DNA of 32,710 bases, taken from assembly GCA_021827985.1 (NCBI GenBank), contig JAKATL010000035.1, positions 1 to 32,710 on the forward strand, in the 5' to 3' direction. Below the pieces are notes generated by a model. The model did no database searches. It was not told the origin of the DNA and was given only the letters and a program-made list of their open reading frames with translations. The position numbers and the translations under genes are program-made. This stretch comes from a bacterium (GTDB lineage Bacteria; Chloroflexota; Dormibacteria; Aeolococcales; Bog-877). Numbering within the stretch: the stretch's first letter is position 1; each line of letters starts with the position of its first letter. Below are positions 9,124-17,926 of this stretch, piece after piece.

Positions 9124-12054
9124 TCAGTCGTCACCGTCATGTGCAAACAAGAAAGGCTCTTCTGGTTGCTCCGGCTCCTCCTTCACCGGCAGTCGGACGG
9201 AGGGAAAGTAGGCGGTGCACAGCTGATCCAGTGTCGCCGCCTCGGGTACCACCCAGCCTTCGTTGGTCTTGGTGCGCGGGATAGCGTTGACGAAGCCTTG
9301 CAGTGCTGCCAAGAACCGTCCGTCGGTCAAGAGCCGGGTGCGGTCCAAGAATGCCTTCGCTGCGCCGAGGCCATCGACAGCAGCTAGGTACATGGCTGTC
9401 TGAACCGCATCCAGGACAACAGGAAATTCCGTCGCTTCAGGGTACACCCCGGACAGACCTGCCTCATGATCGCCGAGTCGGCGGACACGCTTCTCCGGTG
9501 GCAGCAGCTTCACGGTCCCGGACTTTCTCTCCAGGACCCTTGCTCTGGCCAGCTCGTCGATATCGAGCCCTCCCACTGCCAGCGCGAGCCGCCGCGCTTC
9601 GTCGAAGGGGAACTCTCTGGCCTGGAACGTCGCCCACGCGACCATCACGAAGTCCGTGATGGGATCCAAGCGCTGTTCTCCTCCGACGAGTCGCTCGCGC
9701 TGCATCTTCGTGACCTCAGCACGAGCAGCGTCGAGGGCCTCCTCGGGGCGCAGGAGGCGACTACGACCCGTGTCGGCGTCCGCCTCGGACGAATATACCG
9801 GCCAGTGGGCGGAGATCACGGAGAGCGCAGGACCGTACGTGGCAAGGAGCAGGTCGACCCCGGCGATACCCTTCGCCGCGAACTCTGCGTGTGCTCTTCT
9901 GGCAGCAGCGCGGACCTCTGGTTCAAGGTCTTCAAAAAATGCCTCGCCCCCGGCTGAGATACGCCGTCTGCAGACCAGCATGATCGTGGAAGCAGCCGCG
10001 TTCTTCTTCGCTTGGTGAAGGGACTGCTCACTCTCGGTGTTCACAGGCCAGGAGGCCTCGATTGTGAATCCCGCCTCCATGAGCGATGACCCCAGTGCAT
10101 CCCACGCATCTGTGCTCTTGTGGGTGAACATTACGGTCATGACGCCGTCCTCGCGGAGAACTCGGAGGCATTCGGCGAAGATCGCTTGCATCTTCGCCTG
10201 ATAGTCTGAGTTCGCCAGCGCTTTTTTACGGCGGCCGGCATCAGCAAACCTGGCTTGGTTGGCTACCGCCTCATTGGTCTTGTCGGTGAGATCATCTTGG
10301 AATAGTTCGGGCCAGACCAATCCCGTGGTGCGCTTCTCCCACACGTAGAAGAAGTCTGCCAGCTCGGCGTACATGACGTTGTCGCTGTAGGGAGGGTCGA
10401 TGCAGACCAACTCCTGAGAGCCATCGGCAACGTCCTTCAAGTCCCCAGCATTGCCGCACGTGACGGTGACTGGGCCAGGGACCGGATGCATCAGCGGTGT
10501 GGCATCCATGGCGGTGGTGTCGGATGGGGCAAGAAGTGACGCTATGCCGACATACGCGTCGACAAGCTGCTCCAAGCACCACGGGTAGAGTTCGCGGGCC
10601 CCCTCGAACTCCGCATAGGACGTTCTGAAGGCGAAGTCATGTCTTGAGAATGTATGGTCAAGCTTTTGCCTGCCGGTGTCCCAGATCACCTGGGCAGAGT
10701 TCCAGTCCACGCCCTTGCCGATCATGAGCGCGAGCAGCGTGAGAAGGGCATTGGCCCGGCCGCTGTCTTGGACCGTTGCCCGCACCTCGCCCACCAGATG
10801 CTGGAACTCCTCGACGAAGGTGCAGTGGACGAGTAGCTGTCTGGGAGAGAACAAGTCACGCCAACGCGGCATTCCGTACTGGAGCGGGCGGAGGTCGTTA
10901 CCGGGGGGGACCTCCTCGGTTGGGAGGATGTTTCCGGCAGCCCATCCTGGCTCGCGGCGGCGGAGCTCCGCCTCGGCGGCATCCAGGGCGTCCAGGTCAA
11001 TCTGGGTCGGCGAGCGAAATCCCCGCTTCCCGTTGATCCGGGTCGCGACTGCACAGAGCTGCGAACCCATGCGACCGGCCTGCGCCTCGGCCTTGATGTA
11101 GTCCCCGTCGATCACGATGTTGTCCCAGGGGGAGATCGCATCGCCTCCGGCTACGGTCCCTCGATCCGGATTAGCTGCCCGGGTAGCCTTGCCCGTGACG
11201 ATCTCGAACTCCACCTGATCGAGCGCCCGGCCATCGCGCTCCGTGATGAGGCGCACCGAAGCCTCCTTACCTGACTGCTTGGAGAGCCACCAGTTAGGAG
11301 CTAGTGGCACGGGCTTGCCAGTGCGGGGGCAAGCCACAGTCCGAGCGAAGAGGTAGCCAATGACCCGTTCCTGATCGGACTCAAGGCGGAAGAACGGTTC
11401 CAGGCGCGAGCGAAGGCGGTCGACCAGCACGGTTCCCCACTTCCGGAGATCGTCGGATAGTTCGCCCCCGAACTCCGCCGGCAGCTCCACGCCAGCCCGA
11501 AGAATAGATACTGCGACTGGGTTGAGGTCATTAGCAGAGGTGGGCAGTCCATATCGGATGGCTTCATAGGGGATGGAGCCACCACCGGCGGTCGGATCTA
11601 GGACGGAAGGCATTTGTCCCCACGCTCGAATGAGGATGTCATGCAAGAGCGCTAGATCTCGAGTTGTTGGGGAGTTCTTGAAGGCCTGCTTGTACCCGTA
11701 CCCGCTGCCGGGTAGTTGGATACCGGAGGCGTTGGCGACGGCCAGCATTTTCTTGGCGAGAATCGGGTCGCCAAGTATCCCGCAGAGTCTCAGGAACCAT
11801 TCTTGATACTGCTCCTGGGTGCTGAGCTCAGTTGCATCCGGGAACTGGGCCGCCAGCGCTGGGGTCCAGGCAGGCATCACGGACCCAAGGACTGCGCCAG
11901 CAGAGGCTGCCAGGGGTCGGCGGGCCCACCAGACGTGGAGTGTCTTTAGCTTTGGGAACTGCCCTGGGATCGGTGCGGCTTCTCTGCGGCTCTCAATGCC
12001 TAGCTCGGTAATTGGGAGCCAGTCCTCAATGAGAACCCGAGGACGGTCAGCCAT
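9124..12054 (-). CDS. DUF1156-type DNA methyltransferase, 976 aa
   Basis: Predicted SAM-dependent DNA methylase, probably adenine-specific. The N-terminus carries the DUF1156 signature LKTLHVWWARRPLAA (residues 36-50). The SAM-binding motif appears as LDPTAGGGSIPYEA (152-165), followed by NDLNP (175-179). The catalytic motif is CIDPPY at 551-556. The roughly 400 residues between them form the long insert usual in this family. The segment ACPRTGKPVPLAPNWWL (241-257) sits where many relatives have a Cys4 zinc ribbon, but only one Cys is present here. GGAGAG lies 5 bases before the ATG, and the start is 2 bases after the stop of the small upstream gene. In the operon it would mark host DNA so that the ATPase and helicase parts act only on unmarked DNA. 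The enzyme class is well supported; base and site specificity cannot be read from sequence. Confidence 0.92.
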   Translation of the reverse strand: MADRPRVLIEDWLPITELGIESRREAAPIPGQFPKLKTLHVWWARRPLAASAGAVLGSVMPAWTPALAAQFPDATELSTQEQYQEWFLRLCGILGDPILAKKMLAVANASGIQLPGSGYGYKQAFKNSPTTRDLALLHDILIRAWGQMPSVLDPTAGGGSIPYEAIRYGLPTSANDLNPVAVSILRAGVELPAEFGGELSDDLRKWGTVLVDRLRSRLEPFFRLESDQERVIGYLFARTVACPRTGKPVPLAPNWWLSKQSGKEASVRLITERDGRALDQVEFEIVTGKATRAANPDRGTVAGGDAISPWDNIVIDGDYIKAEAQAGRMGSQLCAVATRINGKRGFRSPTQIDLDALDAAEAELRRREPGWAAGNILPTEEVPPGNDLRPLQYGMPRWRDLFSPRQLLVHCTFVEEFQHLVGEVRATVQDSGRANALLTLLALMIGKGVDWNSAQVIWDTGRQKLDHTFSRHDFAFRTSYAEFEGARELYPWCLEQLVDAYVGIASLLAPSDTTAMDATPLMHPVPGPVTVTCGNAGDLKDVADGSQELVCIDPPYSDNVMYAELADFFYVWEKRTTGLVWPELFQDDLTDKTNEAVANQARFADAGRRKKALANSDYQAKMQAIFAECLRVLREDGVMTVMFTHKSTDAWDALGSSLMEAGFTIEASWPVNTESEQSLHQAKKNAAASTIMLVCRRRISAGGEAFFEDLEPEVRAAARRAHAEFAAKGIAGVDLLLATYGPALSVISAHWPVYSSEADADTGRSRLLRPEEALDAARAEVTKMQRERLVGGEQRLDPITDFVMVAWATFQAREFPFDEARRLALAVGGLDIDELARARVLERKSGTVKLLPPEKRVRRLGDHEAGLSGVYPEATEFPVVLDAVQTAMYLAAVDGLGAAKAFLDRTRLLTDGRFLAALQGFVNAIPRTKTNEGWVVPEAATLDQLCTAYFPSVRLPVKEEPEQPEEPFLFAHDGDD

Positions 12055-12056
12055 GA

Positions 12057-12500
12057 CTACTCTCCAGCCAAGAACAGGCGGAAGGCCCGCCGCAAACGCC
12101 TGCTGTCCGGGCCGGTGACCTTCGCGTACCAGTAGTAGGCCTCCTCAGTGGTGAGGGTCGTCACGGCGTCGCCGAACTCCTGCACGCGCCTGGCCTTGCG
12201 GACTGGCGCAGCGGCTAGAAGGAGCAGCCCGAGGCGGACACCAGGCTCCTCCCGCAATCGGATTGGAGCCCGGCGAGTCGATGACAGGACCGTCTTCGCC
12301 TGACCGCTGGTCTTCACGGCACCTACGACGGCTGGCAGCACGCGATGCACCTGGTCTGAGTCTGCCTCCACTATGACGTGCGACGCTGTCCCATCTTGGT
12401 CAGTTTCCTCTAGCCGAAGCCCATACGCGTCGGACCCCGTAGGCACGAGCCGGAGCTGAAAACCTCGAGGCCGATGAAGAGCGGGCGAGGGCGCTTTCAC
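12057..12500 (-). CDS. Small conserved partner between DUF499 ATPase and methyltransferase, 147 aa
   Basis: A basic protein without catalytic motifs that I can see. The N-terminal half looks like an antiparallel beta domain (residues 12-62, GFQLRLVPTGSDAYGLRLEE onward). The middle is Arg/Ala-rich. The C-terminus EAYYWYAKVTGPDSRRLRRAFRLFLAGE (from about residue 119) is an amphipathic helix. From memory, small proteins ending in a similar YYW-x-AK-x-TG motif accompany DUF499 genes (possibly DUF7680), which I cannot verify here. The GTG start overlaps the stop of the DUF499 gene in TAGTG, and its own stop is 2 bases from the methyltransferase start. Such tight coupling implies fixed stoichiometry and suggests a structural subunit or adaptor of the complex. 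Confidence 0.8.
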   Translation of the reverse strand: MKAPSPALHRPRGFQLRLVPTGSDAYGLRLEETDQDGTASHVIVEADSDQVHRVLPAVVGAVKTSGQAKTVLSSTRRAPIRLREEPGVRLGLLLLAAAPVRKARRVQEFGDAVTTLTTEEAYYWYAKVTGPDSRRLRRAFRLFLAGE

Positions 12501-15500
12501 TATGCCAGTATCCCCTTGAGGCGCAACTCTCCGGGCGCCAGCTCCAGCAACACCTTGCGCAGCTGCGCGACCTCGGCACCGTCTGGGGCGATCGGATGAG
12601 AGAACTGAACGTCCAGCCGAAGCGTTCCGGCGACAGCTGATGCCTTCTTAGCTAAAGAATAGATGTAATCCTCGACCTTCTGGTATCGGGCCCCTGGCCC
12701 CTCCAGCCTTACTATCGCATCGCCCTTGAGACCATCAAAGTCCAAGTCAAGATCCAGAGCGACGACGATCTCGAACTTGGGAAGCTGCCCAATAGCCTTG
12801 GCCAGGAGGGTGACGTCCTGGAGCGTTGAGGTTGGCCCCAGGCCGGCCGTGATCGCGATGGTGGTAAAGCCCGCGATGCCGGCCGCATCCTTGGCCTTGT
12901 CGACGAGCGACTGGAAAGCGACCCCGGGTGCTCCGCTCGCTTCAACAGACTCCAAAGGTGGCTCTACCGTGCTCCAGACTATCCCGCGCCTATCGGCTTC
13001 CTCTGGTGGCAGAATCTGAAGGGAATCCAAGCTCGCCCGCCGGACGTCGGATGGGGTCAATGCTCGCGCTCCCGGTTCCGCGGCCCCGGATACCACAACT
13101 GCGCGAGCTTGCGCGCCATCCTCGGCGGCCCGAGCCAGAGCGTCCGAGACCTCTGTCATCCCTGGCATCCGCCCCACCACTTCCTCAAGTCGGCCCCGCA
13201 ACTCTGGTCCAGACATGACTTGTGAACTGCTCAAGACTCGTTTCACGTCATCTACTGAGACCGGGCGGCCAGTCAGGCCCAGTTCCTGCGCCCTGGCAGC
13301 TGTGTAGAGGAAAAAGTCCGACCCAAACTTAAGAGTCGGCGGAGGGTCGCGGTCTGTCCATGCCTTGCTCGCCGTGGAGTCATAGTAGATCCACGAGCCG
13401 TTGCGAACACCATCTCGGATGGCATCCCGGAGCAGGGTGATGTCCAGGATCATCTGTGCTGCCGGATCGGCCCAGAAAGCTTCGTCCACCTGTTGCGTCG
13501 TCACCTCCCCGACATTCTTGGGCCATGCCTTTTGACGCAAGAAGTCGGTCGAAACGGCTGCCGTGCGGACCTTGCCCACCTCTCGCAAGTGCTCGACCAA
13601 CACTCTGGTCTGAGCCTTCATCACTTCACCCTGCGAGGCTGCTGGGAGTTCCTCGTGGTGAAGATATTGACTCGCTCTGTCCGCAGCTGGGTAGTAGAGG
13701 TGTCGATAGCACCTGGTCAGAGCGATACGAGCCTTCAGCTTCGCGCTGTCCGCGATTCCCTGCAGCTTCCTGCGAACCTCTGGATCAAACTCGCGCATCC
13801 GAACACTATCCGCGACTACCGCTTGGGCGGCTAGGTCCGTCCGGACTCGATCGCGCATTCCCTCCACCGCGTCGGTGTCCGCCACCAAGAAGATGAGCGC
13901 ATTACGGAAGTGGCGGATGGCCTCGGCGGCACCCGAACGATCTAGAATCTCAACAAGTTTGTTGGGAGGTGCTGCGGCCTCTCGCGAAGCCACGGCGACA
14001 TCGTCGTGGTGTAGGATCACCAGTTGCAGCGTAGCCCGGTCCCTTACGCTCACAGGTCCGGATGGGAAGTGGACGACATCCACGGAGCCATCGGCAGGGA
14101 AAGCTGCGCGAACCCGGTCCTCCAGTTCGGCGTTTATCCTGGTGTTGGGGACATTCTGGGCCGCTTCGGCCACTATATTGTTGGCATTCGGCTCGGTGGA
14201 GAACCGCCATCGCTGACCAGTGTAGTCAAGGAACCAGGCGACCTGCTCCACTGCTGCGAGAGCTTCGAGTACCAGCTCCGGGTCCTCACCAAGCCTCATG
14301 GTCCCGATCACTGCGTCGGCTCGCCCGGTACCTGCCGTCATGACCATTTCCAGGCTGTGCGTGAAGACGGTTCGGCACGCTCTGGTGGCCAGGCGCGCCC
14401 CGCCCGCAAATTGTGCCTCGTCCACTTGTCGCGCATGGCTCGACGGGCCGACAAAGTCCGCCAGTGCCACACGCTGGAAGTCGGGACGGCCCAACCCGAC
14501 GGTAAGGTGGGCAAGGACCGCCTCGCGATCGTAGTCGATGTCGGCGACGTTTAAAATCTCGGCCTGACTGTCGCCGGCCCAGACCCCATGAACCACCTCA
14601 GCCAACAGCTTGAGTGCACCACGAGTCCGCTGGAAGCTGGGGATGGTGCCTAAGCGCTTATCGAGCACACGAACCAATTCGGGATGGAACGGATATGAGC
14701 GCCGCAGCAGATCCGAGTAGGATCCTGGCTGATCCGCACCGCCAGTGAGGTGCTCGCCCTTCTTCAGGAGGTCCTCGTAATAGCTGCGGTAGGCCTCTGC
14801 GGCCTCGGTTGCGGCCGATTCGTCCACGGTCTCAAACAAGCGGCGCTTCAGGATGGCCGCGATCTCCGTGTCAGCTGCGGGCTGCACGATGCTGCTGCCG
14901 GTTGTGAATCGGCCGAGCACGGACTCCGTCTCCCGGACCGTGTCTTGGAAGTCCTCTTGCTCCGCTTCGTTGAGGAGTGCGGTAAGGTCGTCCGTCTCCT
15001 TGCCGAACGCGTCCTGGCGAGTGGCTAAGGTCAGGATGATGACCAGATTGGGTCGTCCTGCGGCCAGCTCAAATAAGTTTTTCATGAAGACGGGTACTGC
15101 AGAGGCCATCCGGCGCACGTCGGGGTCTCCGCTGGAGACCAACTGCCTCAGGCACTGGGCGAGCTCATCGATGATGACTACGGTTGGCCCGTCGCCTATG
15201 GCGGAGGCGAGTGTCTCCTTGCCCGGAGCCGTGCGGGTCTCGTCCGAGCGCTGGAGTTGCTGATAGGCAGCAGGCCCGAGTTGAGCCCCCAGTTCGCCCC
15301 AGATGGTGTGGGTCAGGATCCCGTGGGTCACCAAGCCGTTGGCAGGGTCCAAGGTGTCCGCAACGATGGCCGCGACGTGGCACTCGGGCGGTAGCAGTGA
15401 GGGCTCGATGAACTCGCTGAGGTTACTTGGGCGGGCACCCTTCGCCAGGTGGTAGACGGCGATCAGGCTGTGGGTCTTGCCACCCCCGAAGCTGGTCTCA

Positions 15501-15748
15501 GATCTGATCACTCCATGGTGGGCGCCTTCCACTCTGGCCCCGGTCAGCCGGCCGAAGGTCCGGGAGAGCAGGTCGCGCAGGCCCTGGGTCGGGTACGTGA
15601 GGTTGAAGAACTCGTCAGGGCTGCCATACACCGGGTAGGCATCCGGGCTCCTGACCACCTGGTCGAGTTGAGCTGCGAAGTGGTTGTCCGACAATCCGCC
15701 CCGCAGCACATCCGAGCGGGGCCGGCAAGTCTCGGTGATCGATCTCAC
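12500..15748 (-). CDS. DUF499-type AAA+/P-loop ATPase, 1082 aa
   Basis: First gene of the four-gene operon. The N-terminal region has the DUF499 pattern: conserved FFNLTYPTQGLRDLL (residues 47-61), Walker A ETSFGGGKTHSL (84-95) and Walker B VVIIDELAQCL (190-200). A downstream TLATRQDAFG (about 246-255) could supply sensor residues. The C-terminal third (about 780-1082) is a separate set of alpha/beta domains with no catalytic motif I recognise. Length fits the family (about 1000-1100). The GTG start has AGAGG five bases upstream. Proteins of this family occur beside DUF1156 methyltransferases and SNF2/PLD helicases in defence islands. The likely role is an ATP-dependent motor, sensor or loader in the restriction arm. 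Head-to-head with it across 593 bases is the 308-aa gene on the other strand. Confidence 0.92.
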   Translation of the reverse strand: MRSITETCRPRSDVLRGGLSDNHFAAQLDQVVRSPDAYPVYGSPDEFFNLTYPTQGLRDLLSRTFGRLTGARVEGAHHGVIRSETSFGGGKTHSLIAVYHLAKGARPSNLSEFIEPSLLPPECHVAAIVADTLDPANGLVTHGILTHTIWGELGAQLGPAAYQQLQRSDETRTAPGKETLASAIGDGPTVVIIDELAQCLRQLVSSGDPDVRRMASAVPVFMKNLFELAAGRPNLVIILTLATRQDAFGKETDDLTALLNEAEQEDFQDTVRETESVLGRFTTGSSIVQPAADTEIAAILKRRLFETVDESAATEAAEAYRSYYEDLLKKGEHLTGGADQPGSYSDLLRRSYPFHPELVRVLDKRLGTIPSFQRTRGALKLLAEVVHGVWAGDSQAEILNVADIDYDREAVLAHLTVGLGRPDFQRVALADFVGPSSHARQVDEAQFAGGARLATRACRTVFTHSLEMVMTAGTGRADAVIGTMRLGEDPELVLEALAAVEQVAWFLDYTGQRWRFSTEPNANNIVAEAAQNVPNTRINAELEDRVRAAFPADGSVDVVHFPSGPVSVRDRATLQLVILHHDDVAVASREAAAPPNKLVEILDRSGAAEAIRHFRNALIFLVADTDAVEGMRDRVRTDLAAQAVVADSVRMREFDPEVRRKLQGIADSAKLKARIALTRCYRHLYYPAADRASQYLHHEELPAASQGEVMKAQTRVLVEHLREVGKVRTAAVSTDFLRQKAWPKNVGEVTTQQVDEAFWADPAAQMILDITLLRDAIRDGVRNGSWIYYDSTASKAWTDRDPPPTLKFGSDFFLYTAARAQELGLTGRPVSVDDVKRVLSSSQVMSGPELRGRLEEVVGRMPGMTEVSDALARAAEDGAQARAVVVSGAAEPGARALTPSDVRRASLDSLQILPPEEADRRGIVWSTVEPPLESVEASGAPGVAFQSLVDKAKDAAGIAGFTTIAITAGLGPTSTLQDVTLLAKAIGQLPKFEIVVALDLDLDFDGLKGDAIVRLEGPGARYQKVEDYIYSLAKKASAVAGTLRLDVQFSHPIAPDGAEVAQLRKVLLELAPGELRLKGILA

Positions 15749-16181
15749 TGCTGCCTCTCTGATTTACGGGATCGCGTCCCTTGGGGCCACGCTCGGGATG
15801 GTAGGCTATTGGCTCTCATCTGTGATGGGGTCCATCCCAGGCTGGCCACCAAGAGCTCGCAGGCAGCCAGGTGGGGACCTCTTGGACCCGATCGGCCGCC
15901 TGACGTACTCGGCCTTCCGAGGGCTGGTTGAGGGGCCGTCCATCTCCATTCGGTGAAGGGATAATCGGGCCCCAGTGCTGGCTCATTGCTTGAAGGTCCG
16001 GGCCCGTACGCACGACACCGCGTCGCATACCAGCCCGATCCTGGCTGCAGTCGCGGATTGGGATCCGCCCCCCGCCCATTGCTCCAGGTGGACGCCTCAG
16101 CCAGCACAACCCAGCCCCCCCTCGCCAACTCGGCACCAGACACGCCAGGCGACCTAGCACTCCGCGCTCCTGGGGTCGCCT

Positions 16182-16194
16182 CGAGGTGACCTCG
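16182..16194. promoter_or_regulatory. 13-bp palindrome, operator-like
   Basis: CGAGGT-G-ACCTCG is a perfect 6-1-6 palindrome, of the size bound by small dimeric repressors. It sits about 150 bases before the 308-aa gene and 430 before the ATPase gene in the shared control region. Short palindromes arise by chance in GC-rich DNA, so the role is tentative. Confidence 0.3.
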
Positions 16195-16292
16195 CGGAAG
16201 CGGCCAGGCAGGGGCGACTAAGTCAGGCAACGGGAGCTAGTGATCCGCTACCCTTAGGTCCGGGGCCGACGGGTGTCACGGGGCGCGGCCCC

Positions 16293-16298
16293 TAGAAT
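16293..16298 (+). promoter_or_regulatory. Candidate -10 box for the 308-aa gene
   Basis: TAGAAT, one mismatch from TATAAT, lies 43 bases before the ATG at 16342, in an A/T-rich island (CTAGAATATT) inside GC-rich DNA. I found no good -35 at 16-18 bases spacing, so this is a weak prediction. Confidence 0.25.
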
Positions 16299-16341
16299 AT
16301 TGCGATCTTGAGCCAAGCCCGGCGATTCCAGTGGTGCGGAG

Positions 16342-17268
16342 ATGTCAAGTCCACGAACTTCGGTCATGGCAGGAACCCCTGGGCGCGTCGAGTTCGCGAA
16401 TCCCCGTGTCACCGGAACGGGCGTTGTGGTGCCGCGCGTCCAGTTGACCGTAGAGGTGCGCAAGTTCGATGACGGTGTTCAGGTCGTCCTCGATCGTCTG
16501 CGTGTCAGCATCCTAGACCAAGACGAACTTATCGCGAGCGCTGCCTCTACGTTGTTCACAGAGGTGACGACGCAAGGGGGGGATCTCACGATTGAGATTC
16601 CGGTCAGCCACTCTGCCTTGGCCTACGTCACCGACCGCCTCCTAGGGCATAAGGTCAACCTGGTGCTGCGCTGGGCCGGAGTCGTCGCGATCGGCCACCC
16701 TCGCGCCGTCCCGGCGGCCCAGAGGAGACCGCCTCAGCCGGAGTTCGCGTGGCAGAATCTAAGCTTCGGGGGAGATGAATCTGTCGACCTACCCCTGCAG
16801 GTGAGCCGTAGCGACTGGTTCAAAGAGGTGCTCGAACCTGTAGGATTCGGAGAGTTTGTATGGGCCGAAATTGCTATTCCGTCGGCGGAACTACGGGCGG
16901 GCTGGACAGCTGCGGTCGACCACCTCCGAAAGGCCGATGAGCTCTACGCCAAGGGCGACGACCCTGAAGTTCTAGCACGGTGTTACTCGGCGCTGCAGGC
17001 CCTACCCGGAGCGCCGAGTGACATTGTGAGTGGCGTGGCCAACCGCGCTAAGCGTGGGGCCCTCGACGACTTGCTCCGGAAGGTGACGCGGCTCTACCAC
17101 CTGGGGCGCCATCCCGACAGGCTTGGCGACGAACCCGGCGCCTACCCTGCTGGCCGTATGGAGGCCCTTTTCGCCCTCAACATGACAAAGGTCGTCCTGG
17201 CCTACCTCTCCGACCTACCGCCACCTCCGGACAGCTCGTCCAGCGACCCGGCTGCATCAATAAAGTAG
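16342..17268 (+). CDS. Hypothetical protein, 308 aa, head-to-head with DUF499 ATPase
   Basis: No family is recognised. Residues about 15-115 are beta-rich (VEFANPRVTGTGVVVPRVQLTVEVRKF onward). There is a conserved-looking stretch VSRSDWFKEVLEPVGFGEFVWAEIAIP around 153-179. Residues 180-295 are all helical, with paired helices (WTAAVDHLRKADELYAKGDDPEVLARCYSALQAL, then a histidine-bearing YHLGRHP and a last helix MEALFALNMTKVVLAYLSDL). The C-terminal half has the look of an abortive-infection or HEPN-type bundle, but no RxxxxH motif is evident. The ATG at 16342 has a weak purine-rich site directly before it; ATG at 16366 is an alternative. It shares a 593-base control region with the defence operon, so it may be a regulator, sensor or effector of it. 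Confidence 0.75.
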   Translation: MSSPRTSVMAGTPGRVEFANPRVTGTGVVVPRVQLTVEVRKFDDGVQVVLDRLRVSILDQDELIASAASTLFTEVTTQGGDLTIEIPVSHSALAYVTDRLLGHKVNLVLRWAGVVAIGHPRAVPAAQRRPPQPEFAWQNLSFGGDESVDLPLQVSRSDWFKEVLEPVGFGEFVWAEIAIPSAELRAGWTAAVDHLRKADELYAKGDDPEVLARCYSALQALPGAPSDIVSGVANRAKRGALDDLLRKVTRLYHLGRHPDRLGDEPGAYPAGRMEALFALNMTKVVLAYLSDLPPPPDSSSSDPAASIK

Positions 17269-17299
17269 GTCGAAGACGAGTCACGCTGGGAGCTTCGAC
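17269..17299 (+). terminator. Possible terminator stem after the 308-aa gene
   Basis: GTCGAAG (17269-17275), immediately after the stop codon, is perfectly complementary to CTTCGAC (17293-17299), with a 17-base loop. No T-run follows. The position suits a terminator, but the stem is short. Confidence 0.3.
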
Positions 17300-17645
17300 G
17301 ACGGGTGGCGCGTACACGCGCTCGCATTCAGCGAGCAGTTTCCGCGCGACGGCCGCAGTCGGGTGCAAAGGCGCTAGCGCTACGAGTCCTTGGGTGATGG
17401 TCGCCGGATCCCGGTAGCGATCTCAATCGGGCCGCCATGGACTCGCCAGGTGGCCGGACAGGCGCGTGGGACCATCTGTCTGGCTTCTCGGTCATATGGG
17501 AGTGAGCCTTGAGGCGCGGTGAGCAACCGACGCTCCGCCACCGCAGACGGCGTGGCCTCGAGGAGCTGGGCTGAAGGCTATGGCAAGCGATTGCCGACAC
17601 CGGCAAGTCCCTGAACGGGACGCACGTCCCCACCCGCCGCAACCT

Positions 17646-17688
17646 GCCCGGGGCCGCGGCTGTCCTTCGTCCAGCCGCGACCCCGGGC
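17646..17688. repeat. Large hairpin formed by inverted and direct copies of the 17-bp repeat
   Basis: An inverted copy, GCCCGGGGCCGCGGCTG (17646-17662), faces the first direct copy (17672-17688) across the nine bases TCCTTCGTC. The two arms pair over 17 bp with a single C/A mismatch. This is the strongest hairpin in the border region and opens the repeat array. It might end transcription coming from the 308-aa gene or cap the array. Confidence 0.6.
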
Positions 17689-17926
17689 TTGGGGTGAATT
17701 GGCCTCCGGCCAGCCGCGACCCCGGGCTTGGGGTAACCTCTTCCTCGGCCAGCCGCGACCCCGGGCCCGGGGGTGCAGGTAACTGGGACCCGCCCAGCCG
17801 CGACCCCGAGCGGGGGTGCAGGGGACTTCGTCCAGCCGCGACCCCGGGCCTGGACGTGAGGTGGACCGGTGCAGCCGCGACCCCGGGCGGTGGTGCAGGG
17901 GACTTCGTCCAGCCGCGACCCCGGGC
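17672..17926 (+). repeat. Array of seven 17-bp direct repeats with about 39-bp period
   Basis: CAGCCGCGACCCCGGGC begins at 17672, 17711, 17750, 17795 (one mismatch), 17833, 17872 and 17910. The start-to-start distances are 39, 39, 45, 38, 39 and 38. The 21-28 base spacers vary but are partly related: units 4 and 6 share GTGCAGGGGACTTCGTC, and units 1 and 2 share TTGGGGT. Because the period is not a fixed multiple of three, the array is not coding. A decayed relative sits at 30485-30610. It is a minisatellite-type intergenic repeat; a protein-binding role is possible but unproven. Confidence 0.85.

Larger units (their letters stand above)
15749..16341. other. Divergent control region of the defence operon
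   Basis: This 593-base spacer lies between the start of the DUF499 ATPase gene and the start of the 308-aa gene, so both promoters should be here. Short open frames in it give low-complexity Arg/Pro/Ala-rich translations and no credible gene. Visible elements are a 13-bp palindrome at 16182-16194 and an A/T-rich box at 16293-16298 suited to a -10 element. Confidence 0.5.

Noticed and set aside
2759..12054. Assignment as a DISARM system
   Set aside because: Only a DrmD-like helicase is present. The DUF1998 protein, the DrmA helicase and the DrmMI/DrmMII methylases are missing, and the methylase is of DUF1156 type.
17672..17926. CRISPR array
   Set aside because: Repeats are only 17 bp, spacers 21-28 bp and partly identical to each other, spacing includes a 45-bp step, and no cas gene is nearby.
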